Translations under genes and position numbers: made by a program | Part shown: in pieces, positions 1 to 6,018 of the stretch | Layout: each line of letters begins with the position of its first letter | Position numbering within the stretch: position 1 is the first letter of the stretch | Notes under the pieces: model-generated | Database searches by the model: none | Told to the model about the DNA's origin: nothing | Seen by the model: the letters and a program-made list of their open reading frames with translations, nothing else | Origin: Bacteroidales bacterium UBA1757 | GTDB taxonomy: Bacteria; Bacteroidota; Bacteroidia; Bacteroidales; UBA1402 | Reading direction: 5' to 3' | DNA: 8,953 bases | Assembly (NCBI GenBank): GCA_002315625.1 | Contig: DCHH01000021.1 | Location: forward strand, 1,272-10,224

Positions 1-55
1 GAAGTTAGTGATTTTTTATAGAGATTTTTTGCTTGAAAGGGATATTTTTTGCTCG

Positions 56-445
56 CTATCTGTAGAGGTAGAACATGCGGTCCATCAGGTGCCACTTTTC
101 GGCGGAGGTGCTACCTTTTACTGTGTTCTGGAAGTCGGCCATGTAGTCTTCCCATTCGGCCTGTCGGGGGAGAGTGGCCAGACGTGCCATGGCTGTGTCC
201 CAGTCGAAGTCGAGGGGTGTTTCCACTATCATGAAGAGGCGGGTGCCGAGGATGTAGATTTCCATTTCGAGGATGCCCACCTGGCGGATGCCGGCGCGGA
301 TTTCGGGCCAGGCGTATGCCTCGCTATGACGTTTTTTGTACTCTTCAATCAGTTCGGGATTGTCTTTCAGGTCCATAGTCTGGCAGTATCTTTTTACCGG
401 ACCGTGGTATTCCTGTACTCTGTAGCCTTCTTTTGGTGTGTTCAT
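56..445 (-). CDS. rhaM: L-rhamnose mutarotase-like protein (RhaM/DUF718 family)
   Basis: This 129-residue protein is probably a cytoplasmic sugar mutarotase that interconverts the alpha and beta anomers of L-rhamnose (or a related 6-deoxy sugar) so that isomerase can use it. Visible family features are EYKKRH at residues 35-40 (Tyr36 and His40 match the Tyr/His pair used by E. coli RhaM), WPEI at 46-49, the beta-strand EIYI at 62-65, the segment AEWEDYM at 96-102, which corresponds to the Trp-rich RWWKYM block of E. coli RhaM, and the closing strand MFYL near the C-terminus. It is about 25 residues longer than E. coli RhaM because of an N-terminal extension (GYRVQEYHGPVKRY) and a longer loop before the last strand. 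The ATG at 445 lies a short distance after a Bacteroidetes -7 box. It is transcribed away from the T9SS protein gene. No rhamnose isomerase or kinase is in view, so the exact sugar (rhamnose or fucose) is inferred from family only. Confidence 0.85.
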   Translation of the reverse strand: MNTPKEGYRVQEYHGPVKRYCQTMDLKDNPELIEEYKKRHSEAYAWPEIRAGIRQVGILEMEIYILGTRLFMIVETPLDFDWDTAMARLATLPRQAEWEDYMADFQNTVKGSTSAEKWHLMDRMFYLYR

Positions 446-467
446 AATAATTAATTTGTTGCTGTTG

Positions 468-475
468 CAAAGGTA
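468..475 (-). promoter_or_regulatory. Bacteroidetes -7 box for the mutarotase gene
   Basis: Read on the minus strand this is TACCTTTG, an exact match to the TAnnTTTG -7 consensus of the Bacteroidetes primary sigma factor. It lies 22 bp before the mutarotase start codon, giving a predicted AT-rich leader of roughly 15 nt with no Shine-Dalgarno sequence, as is common in this phylum. No good TTTG -33 element is seen 19 bp further upstream, so the call rests on the -7 box and its position. Confidence 0.5.
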
Positions 476-509
476 GTCATCTTTTTTGAAATAAATATGG
501 TGAGAAATA

Positions 510-540
510 TTTGATATTTGTAAAATGTGTGTTATGTTTG
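510..540 (+). promoter_or_regulatory. Full Bacteroidetes promoter (-33 and -7) for the T9SS protein gene
   Basis: TTTG at 510-513 is followed by exactly 19 bp and then TATGTTTG at 533-540. This matches the Bacteroidetes consensus TTTG-N19-TAnnTTTG at every specified base. Transcription would start near 547, leaving a leader of about 35 nt before the ATG at 582; the A-rich stretch AAAGGA at 571-576 may act as a weak ribosome site. The promoter sits back to back with the leftward mutarotase promoter in a 136-bp intergenic region. Confidence 0.7.
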
Positions 541-581
541 CGGTGATGGAATATGTATTAATTACTAATTAAAGGAAAATT

Positions 582-3110
582 ATGAAACACTTTCACTCAC
601 TGCTTCTTACCCTGATTATCCTCTCGGGGTGCGTACCCGCAGTTGCGCAGGAAACATTCAAAGCCGTTTATTCATTTGACAGCATCCGCTCAAAGTCTGG
701 CGGGCGTATTGACCCGACACCTGTGCCAAAAGCCGCCGGACTGTCGTTCGGTCAGTTCAAGGCAGTTCCAGCCACAGGCAATCCCTACAAACTGAGCGAA
801 ACGTCCTCATCCTCAAAGGCTTTTGCTTTCACGGGCTGGCCAGTCCATGACTCGATTGTGCCTAAGAGCAGCGAAATGGACGTTTCTCAGTATTACACAT
901 TCAAAATCACCCCGGCAAAAGGGACGGTCTATAAGGTGGAATACGTTACTTTCAAGGTTATTCGTACTTCCACCGGCCCAAGAAAATATGCCGTACGAGG
1001 CAGTATGGACGGTTTTGCAAACAATCTGACAGCCTCTTTGGAGAAGGAATACGACAATGCCGCCATCTCTGCAGACAACTCAATTGATATGGATGATATA
1101 AATAAGGAGCGGACATGCCAGTTCCGGGTGACGATGGGGCAGACGCTGTCGGACCCGGCAGAGTTGCGTTTCTATGCCTGGCGGGCAGAGTCGCAGACTG
1201 CCCCCTTCAAACTCGATGATGTTGTGGTATATGGGACCGTTCTGCAACGCGATTCGGCAACTGCAATCGGAAGCGACACCCTGTCGTGGAGCACAAAAGC
1301 GTATGACACATGGCAAACGACAATACCTTATATAATAGGCGATGAGGCTGGCAGTCTGGTTCAGAGACTTTTATTCCCTAGAAACAGTTCGGATGCAGCT
1401 GTAGAAATCTGCAATATGCATGACAGTCTGCAACTTACGGTTCGTGAGATACAAATTCAGCTGACCGATTCCACTGGTGCCGATGTTTCCAGTCTGTTTG
1501 AAATCAAGTCTTCACCACTCTCTGAGGTCGCCCCATTTTCGGCGGGTGTGCTGAAAATCCGCCTGATACCCAAGCACTTGCTGACAGAGGTGACAGATTA
1601 CACGCTTCAAGGTACAATACGCTATCTTGACCCGTCAGACGGCAAGGAGAAAACCACGCTGCTATATCCCACGACTGTCTCTTTTCCGCCTACAACTTCA
1701 TATAAATCAGACTGTTTCGTCCCTTTGCACGGAGGGCGGGCCATGGCACTGCAGGTGAGAAACACATCCCAATACGCTGGCAATGGGGTGGAGGTTCAGA
1801 CTCTGTGGCAGAACGGACGAAGCGATACTTTGAGAATCGGCACACTTCGCCCCAACGGAATAATCCAGTACGTTTCAACCCTTGGAACCGATTCAAAATC
1901 AACCCTTGAACCCGATTCAACCTTCTGGAATACACCATCTTGTAAGTCGGCAAACGGGCCGTTTGATGCCGATTCCCTATTGGCAGCAAAACCGGTCTTT
2001 CACAGATTGTACAGAATGGTGAGCCTCTATACGGAAGGGCATGATGACCTGCCTGATATGCTTGTGGATGATGTGCAGGATGAAAACGGCATACCGGAAA
2101 AAATCTACAGCTCTCAAGGAACAATCTACAATGTTCTGCAGGCCGACAGTTTCCTGACCGAAACCGCGATTCTCCCTGCCCGCGATTCCGTCGCAGAATT
2201 CCACATCAAACTCAAGAGCAGTGGCTGGAACTATGCCAGAATGCTTTTGCCGCTATCAATGCGACAGCGTGAAGTGCTCAGTGTGGAGCGTACAACCGAT
2301 GCCGTGCAGATACATCTTGACAATGTCTGGACAACAGAAGGGGGATGGCTGCATCTGGCCGACAGCTCAATGACGGCATCAGGCAACCAGGATCTCCTCA
2401 AAGAAAGCTACAGACTCTGCTTTTCCACCCTAAACCTGCCACCAGTAATCACAGAGTTGGAAGACAGCATCTGCCTGGGTGACGAATATAATCGATATGG
2501 TTTTGAACTACCATCATTCGCGACCTCTGGCGACTATCAGTTTGCCGACACACTACTGGCTGTGAGCGGTGCCGACAGTATAGTTCAACTATCTCTGAAT
2601 GTGTGTACTAAGCCATCAGAGCCAGGACGCATCACCGGCGACAGCATAGTGGTAAAGGCCGGAAGCTACCAATATACAATCTCTCCTGTGCCTGAGGCGG
2701 CCTTCTACGTCTGGTCGGTGTTCCCCTCAGACTGGCAGTTGACCGGAAGCGGCGAAACTGTGACCCTAAACGTCCCATACGACGGCAAGGGTGTGTTGTC
2801 GGTCAAGGCCGTAAACCGTTGCGGAAGCTCTTCGGAAACCACTCTGAATCTGGCCACAGAGAATCAGAAGGGTGCATTTGTGGTCTATCCAGACGATGTG
2901 GAAGGCACTTTCATCCTTGAAACGGACGGCATGGAGGGAATGACCACCATAGCGGTTTCCGACCTGAACGGCACACTAATATATAAGGAGGAGAAGCAGA
3001 TTACGGCAACCGACCGGTCTTTCCGCTTCACACTGATCCAACCGTCAGGCATGTACATAATATCCATAGTAAACAAAAACGCCCGCACCTCCCAAAAATT
3101 GCAGAAATGA
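582..3110 (+). CDS. Large secreted multi-domain protein with T9SS type A sorting domain
   Basis: This 842-residue protein is predicted to leave the cell through the type IX secretion system and be anchored on the surface or released; its ligand or substrate is not recognisable. Residues 1-23 form a signal peptide with a hydrophobic core and an AVA-Q site; an LSGC lipobox-like motif (14-17) overlaps it. Residues 25-219 resemble the N-terminal beta-sandwich common in T9SS cargo (AFTGWP, SMDGFANN, KLDDVVVYGTV). The middle (about 220-620) is unassigned beta-rich sequence. Around 628-672 is an ICLGDEYNRYGF...GADSIVQLSLNV unit, a repeat type common in secreted Bacteroidetes proteins. Residues 678-758 look like an Ig/PKD fold (SYQYTISPVPEAAFYVWS, VNRCGSSS). 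Residues 763-842 carry the type A sorting domain: VYPDDVEGTFIL, VSDLNGTLIYKEE, PSGMYIISIVN and a basic end (KLQK). No catalytic motif is visible. The ATG was chosen because it follows a complete promoter and begins the signal peptide. Confidence 0.85.
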   Translation: MKHFHSLLLTLIILSGCVPAVAQETFKAVYSFDSIRSKSGGRIDPTPVPKAAGLSFGQFKAVPATGNPYKLSETSSSSKAFAFTGWPVHDSIVPKSSEMDVSQYYTFKITPAKGTVYKVEYVTFKVIRTSTGPRKYAVRGSMDGFANNLTASLEKEYDNAAISADNSIDMDDINKERTCQFRVTMGQTLSDPAELRFYAWRAESQTAPFKLDDVVVYGTVLQRDSATAIGSDTLSWSTKAYDTWQTTIPYIIGDEAGSLVQRLLFPRNSSDAAVEICNMHDSLQLTVREIQIQLTDSTGADVSSLFEIKSSPLSEVAPFSAGVLKIRLIPKHLLTEVTDYTLQGTIRYLDPSDGKEKTTLLYPTTVSFPPTTSYKSDCFVPLHGGRAMALQVRNTSQYAGNGVEVQTLWQNGRSDTLRIGTLRPNGIIQYVSTLGTDSKSTLEPDSTFWNTPSCKSANGPFDADSLLAAKPVFHRLYRMVSLYTEGHDDLPDMLVDDVQDENGIPEKIYSSQGTIYNVLQADSFLTETAILPARDSVAEFHIKLKSSGWNYARMLLPLSMRQREVLSVERTTDAVQIHLDNVWTTEGGWLHLADSSMTASGNQDLLKESYRLCFSTLNLPPVITELEDSICLGDEYNRYGFELPSFATSGDYQFADTLLAVSGADSIVQLSLNVCTKPSEPGRITGDSIVVKAGSYQYTISPVPEAAFYVWSVFPSDWQLTGSGETVTLNVPYDGKGVLSVKAVNRCGSSSETTLNLATENQKGAFVVYPDDVEGTFILETDGMEGMTTIAVSDLNGTLIYKEEKQITATDRSFRFTLIQPSGMYIISIVNKNARTSQKLQK
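1875..1922 (+). repeat. Two tandem 24-bp direct repeats inside the T9SS protein gene
   Basis: Two adjacent 24-bp units (1875-1898 and 1899-1922) match at 20 of 24 positions; both start TCAACCCTTG and share CCGATTCAA. They encode the eight-residue pair STLGTDSK / STLEPDST. The repeat keeps the frame and sits in the unassigned middle region of the protein, so it is likely a small slippage duplication in a loop. Confidence 0.6.
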
Positions 3111-3134
3111 TTAGAAAATATGGAACATTTGTGT

Positions 3135-3142
3135 TACTTTTG
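3135..3142 (+). promoter_or_regulatory. Putative -7 box of the hicAB-led operon
   Basis: TACTTTTG matches TAnnTTTG exactly and lies 28 bp before the hicA ATG at 3171. A -33 TTTG is not present at the ideal spacing. Just downstream, CAATATTG (3156-3163) is a perfect 8-bp palindrome between the predicted transcription start and the hicA start codon; that is a plausible but unproven place for HicB to bind. The -7 box sits inside the longer reading frame that opens at 3120, which argues that the shorter 3171 start is the real one. Confidence 0.45.
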
Positions 3143-3170
3143 TGGACTTCCAAGCCAATATTGTTTTGAT

Positions 3171-3365
3171 ATGGTCAAATTTTCAGAATTGTATCGGCTT
3201 TTGGAAGCAAACGGCTGGAAACGTAAAAGCGGGAAAAAGCATGACAAATATGTTCATCCTGACAAAACGTTTTTCATACCGGTAGGAAGGCATGCTTCGA
3301 AAGAAGTTCCAACAGGAACATTGCATGCAATATTGCGGGATGCCGGAATAGAAGGAAACTGTTAA
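3171..3365 (+). CDS. hicA: HicA-type mRNA interferase toxin
   Basis: This small basic protein of 64 residues fits HicA, a toxin with a double-stranded RNA-binding-like fold that cleaves mRNA and is neutralised by HicB. Family features are the opening helix (KFSELYRLLEANGWK), SGKKHDKYVHPD at 20-31 with His24 at the position of the catalytic histidine of the usual G-S-H motif, the strand FFIPVGRH, and the closing KEVPTGTLHAILRDAGI at 44-60. The GSH motif reads GKKH here, a mild deviation. The start at 3171 (MVKFSEL) was chosen over the upstream ATG at 3120, because homologues begin at this helix and the predicted promoter lies within the upstream extension. hicB follows after 11 bp, the usual toxin-first order for this family. 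Confidence 0.85.
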   Translation: MVKFSELYRLLEANGWKRKSGKKHDKYVHPDKTFFIPVGRHASKEVPTGTLHAILRDAGIEGNC

Positions 3366-3376
3366 TAATCAAGCGT

Positions 3377-3778
3377 ATGGATAAAGTAATAGCAATGATT
3401 GAGCGAGGCTCTGACGGTCTGTTTGCGGTGTATGCCGACGGACTTCCGGGGGTGATTGGCTCCGGAATAACGGAAGAGGAGGCAAAGAATGATTTCCTTG
3501 CCGTGAAGGAAGAGCAGGCGGAGTTTTATCAGGAGAAAACCGGAAATCTGCCCGACTGGTATTCGTTGGATGTCGAGTTCAGGTATAGTCTGGGAGCATT
3601 TTTCATGGCGTTTCCATACATCAATGCCACGCAGTTTGCCCGCAATATCGGCATAAATCCTTCATTGATGCGCAAATACAAAATGGGACTGGCTACTGCT
3701 TCTGACCGTCAGAAAAGCATAATACAGAATCAGTTAGACCTGCTTACCGACAAGTTGCAGCATGTTCATCTCATATAA
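3377..3778 (+). CDS. hicB: HicB-type antitoxin with C-terminal DNA-binding domain
   Basis: This 133-residue protein is the expected antitoxin partner of the HicA encoded 11 bp upstream. Residues 1-60 form the HicB partial RNase H-like fold that covers the toxin (VIAMIERGSDGLFAVYADGLPGVIGSGITEEEA is typical of its first strands and helix). Residues 83-105 (NATQFARNIGINPSLMRKYKMG) look like a Cro/CI-type helix-turn-helix, so the protein probably binds the operon promoter and represses it alone or with HicA. The C-terminal tail is helical and Gln/Leu-rich. The next gene starts only 7 bp after the stop codon, so hicAB appears to be co-transcribed with the downstream metabolic genes and is not an isolated module. 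Confidence 0.85.
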   Translation: MDKVIAMIERGSDGLFAVYADGLPGVIGSGITEEEAKNDFLAVKEEQAEFYQEKTGNLPDWYSLDVEFRYSLGAFFMAFPYINATQFARNIGINPSLMRKYKMGLATASDRQKSIIQNQLDLLTDKLQHVHLI

Positions 3779-3785
3779 GCAGACA

Positions 3786-4508
3786 ATGAAAGCAGTGATT
3801 TTTGCGGCGGGGCTTGGGACACGGTTGGGGGCTTATACCTCCGACCGGCCCAAGGCTTTGGTTGAGGTGGGGGGAGTGCCCATGCTGTACCGTGTTATGG
3901 ACCGCTTGGCAGAGGCAGGCGTCATGGATTTTGTGGTCAATGTGCATTCTTTTGCCTCCATGGTCGAGGGTGCTATTGACAGTTATGTGCAAAGCCACCC
4001 GGAGGTACACGTTGATATTTCGGACGAACGGCAGCTTCTTTTGGAAACTGGAGGGGGGCTGAAGAAAATGTCACATTTGCTGCAGGACGGGCCGTTCCTG
4101 GTGCATAATGTTGATATTCTGACAGATATTGATTTTCGAGGGTTTGTGGCTCAAGCTGCTTGCCGACATTCATTGGCTACATTAGCTGTGAGGCGGACCG
4201 AGAGCGACCGATATTTCCTGTTTAACCCCGAGGGGGTACTGTGCGGCTGGGAGAATGTCCGGACGGGAGAAAAAAAGATGTCACGGCCAAAAGAAACCGA
4301 CCTGCGTCGTTATGGATTCATGGGAATTCACTATATTTGTCCGGAAATCTTCCATTTATTAACAGAGGATGGGGTGTTCTCCATAACGGGTGCATATCTA
4401 AGGCTGGCTGCCCGGCAGGACATTGTCATGTCAGACCAGACACAGGCCTCCTGGATGGATATCGGTACCCCGGAACAATTGAAAAGAGCAGAAGCATTAT
4501 GCAGATAG
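3786..4508 (+). CDS. Sugar-1-phosphate nucleotidyltransferase (MurU/ManC-like)
   Basis: This 240-residue enzyme belongs to the NTP-transferase family that joins a nucleoside monophosphate from NTP to a sugar 1-phosphate. The nucleotide-binding signature is complete: AAGLGTRL at residues 7-14, followed by SDRPKALV with Lys23. NVDIL near 108-112 supplies the metal-binding aspartate (Asp110), and WMDIGTPEQL at 223-232 is the usual C-terminal active-site block (Asp225). The short length without a left-handed beta-helix resembles MurNAc-1-phosphate uridylyltransferase MurU and short mannose-1-phosphate guanylyltransferases; the specific sugar cannot be told from sequence. In many Bacteroidetes such a gene lies beside an AmgK-like kinase, which is absent here. 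The ATG at 3786 opens exactly at the MKAVIFAAG core, 7 bp after hicB; the alternative ATG at 3762 would overlap hicB and add residues with no family match. Its end overlaps the next gene by 10 bp, suggesting coupled translation. Confidence 0.85.
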   Translation: MKAVIFAAGLGTRLGAYTSDRPKALVEVGGVPMLYRVMDRLAEAGVMDFVVNVHSFASMVEGAIDSYVQSHPEVHVDISDERQLLLETGGGLKKMSHLLQDGPFLVHNVDILTDIDFRGFVAQAACRHSLATLAVRRTESDRYFLFNPEGVLCGWENVRTGEKKMSRPKETDLRRYGFMGIHYICPEIFHLLTEDGVFSITGAYLRLAARQDIVMSDQTQASWMDIGTPEQLKRAEALCR

Positions 4509-6013
4509 AAATCTTGGACACTACCTTGCGCGACGGAGAACAGACCTCCGGCGTATCGTTTTCTCCGCGGGAGAAGTTCAGCATGGGGCGGTTCCTACTG
4601 GACGAACTCGGGGTAAATCGTATCGAGGTGGCATCAGCACGGGTGTCGGACGGTGAGTTCGAAGCTGTTTCATTACTTACACAGTGGGCGGCCCAGTCAG
4701 GTCGTCTGGATAAGATTGAAGTCCTTGGCTTTGTCGATGGTTTTCAGTCACTTGACTGGATAGAAAAGGCTGGCGGACGTGTTGTCAACCTGTTGGTGAA
4801 AGGCTCCCTCCGTCATCTGACCGAGCAGTTGCACCATACTCCAGAACAGCATATTGCTGATATTGAGGCCATTATTAACGAGGCTGACCGTCGCGGGATG
4901 CACATGAACCTTTACCTTGAGGACTGGAGCAACGGCATGATGCATAGCCAAGAGTATGTGTATCAGATAATTGATGCATTACAAAATCTTCCGGTCGGCC
5001 ATTTTATGCTTCCAGATACCCTTGGCATACTGAACCCATTCAATACTGGCGAATACTGTCGGAAGATGGTTGAGAGGTATCCCAACCTGACTTTTGATTT
5101 TCATGCCCATAACGATTACGACCTAGCGGTGGCCAACACTATGGCGGCTGTACAGGCGGGGGTAAGGTGTGTCCATGCCACGGTCAACGGTCTTGGCGAA
5201 AGGGCAGGCAACGCTCCGATGACGAGTGTTGTGGCCTGTCTTCACGACCAGGTCGGTGCCTCGACTTTGGTTCGTGAGGATAAAATATTCAGTATCAGCA
5301 AGTTGGTGGAGACCTATTCGGGAGTGCGCATTCCAAGCAACAAGCCCGTAATCGGCGACAATGTCTTCACGCAGGTCGCCGGGATTCATGCCGACGGTGA
5401 CAATAAAGGTCTCCTGTACTGCAACCAGTTGGATCCAAAGCGGTTCGGTCGCGAAAGGGAATATGCCCTGGGCAAGAATTCGGGCAAGGCGAGCATCCAG
5501 AAGAATCTGGAGACTCTGGGGATAACTCTCGACGAGGAATCCATGCTCAAGGTGACGGAGCGCATTACCGCCCTTGGTGACCGCAAGCAGCTGGTGACGT
5601 TGGAAGAGTTGCCGTATATCGTGTCGGATGTGCTCAAGCATACCCCCGCCGAGCAGCATATTAAGGTGGTGAACTATTCCCTGTCTTCAACCTGCGGTCT
5701 CAGGCCAATGGCTACCGTGCAGCTTGAAATTGACGGAGAGCTTTACGAGCGCTCAGCCTCGGGTGACGGTCAGTACAATGCCTTCACCAAGGCCCTTTGG
5801 AAGATTTACACTCAGCTTGGCAAACCCAAGCCGGAACTGCTTGACTATATGGTGGTTATACCTCCCGGCGGTCAGACCGACGCTCTGGTCCACACGACCA
5901 TTACCTGGCGTTTTGCCGACCATGTGTTCAAGACGCACGGCCTCGACCCCGACCAGACCGAAGCGGCTATCAAGGCTACTGTCAAGATGTTGAACGTGAT
6001 AGAGAATCTGTAA
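4499..6013 (+). CDS. 2-isopropylmalate/citramalate synthase-family enzyme (LeuA paralogue)
   Basis: This 504-residue enzyme condenses acetyl-CoA with a 2-oxo acid, either 2-oxoisovalerate (leucine route) or pyruvate (citramalate route to isoleucine). DTTLRDGEQ at 7-15 starts the TIM barrel with catalytic Arg11 and metal ligand Asp12. FHAHND around 201-206 supplies the HxH metal ligands, and GLGERAGN around 231-238 is the second family signature. VAGIHADGDN and YALGKNSGKA mark the linker subdomains. The C-terminal part (VVNYSLSSTCGLRPMATVQ, ASGDGQYNAFTKAL, PPGGQTDA) is the LeuA allosteric domain, so feedback by a branched-chain amino acid is likely. The opening MQIEILDTTLRDGEQTSGVSFSP-type N-terminus (positions 4499 onward) resembles the second LeuA-like paralogue of Bacteroides more than canonical LeuA (DGEQVPG). 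The 4499 start overlaps the upstream gene by 10 bp; the longer frame back to 4241 is out-of-frame coding of that gene. No leuB, leuC or leuD is in view. Confidence 0.85.
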   Translation: MQIEILDTTLRDGEQTSGVSFSPREKFSMGRFLLDELGVNRIEVASARVSDGEFEAVSLLTQWAAQSGRLDKIEVLGFVDGFQSLDWIEKAGGRVVNLLVKGSLRHLTEQLHHTPEQHIADIEAIINEADRRGMHMNLYLEDWSNGMMHSQEYVYQIIDALQNLPVGHFMLPDTLGILNPFNTGEYCRKMVERYPNLTFDFHAHNDYDLAVANTMAAVQAGVRCVHATVNGLGERAGNAPMTSVVACLHDQVGASTLVREDKIFSISKLVETYSGVRIPSNKPVIGDNVFTQVAGIHADGDNKGLLYCNQLDPKRFGREREYALGKNSGKASIQKNLETLGITLDEESMLKVTERITALGDRKQLVTLEELPYIVSDVLKHTPAEQHIKVVNYSLSSTCGLRPMATVQLEIDGELYERSASGDGQYNAFTKALWKIYTQLGKPKPELLDYMVVIPPGGQTDALVHTTITWRFADHVFKTHGLDPDQTEAAIKATVKMLNVIENL

Positions 6014-6018
6014 CTAAA

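Noticed and set aside
24..53. Two ATTTTTTGCT copies 20 bp apart (24-33 and 44-53) at the left edge, considered as a terminator or repeat
   Set aside because: No hairpin accompanies them, the T-runs are on the wrong strand for terminating the leftward mutarotase gene, and AT-rich spacers often show such runs.
8..454. A plus-strand 148-codon open frame opposite the mutarotase gene
   Set aside because: The minus strand encodes a convincing RhaM-like protein with its own -7 box, and the plus-strand product has no recognisable features.
4332..4339. TATATTTG, a -7-like box inside the nucleotidyltransferase gene that might drive the LeuA-family gene
   Set aside because: There is no TTTG at the required spacing upstream and it lies about 160 bp before the next start inside conserved coding sequence; a chance match is likely.
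4241..4498. Upstream extension of the LeuA-family reading frame by 86 codons
   Set aside because: These bases encode the conserved C-terminal part of the nucleotidyltransferase in another frame; family members begin at the MQIEILDTTLRDGEQ segment, i.e. at 4499.
5123..5659. A 178-codon minus-strand open frame opposite the LeuA-family gene
   Set aside because: Composition is that of a reverse shadow (His/Leu/Arg-rich) and the sense strand encodes intact family signatures over the same bases.
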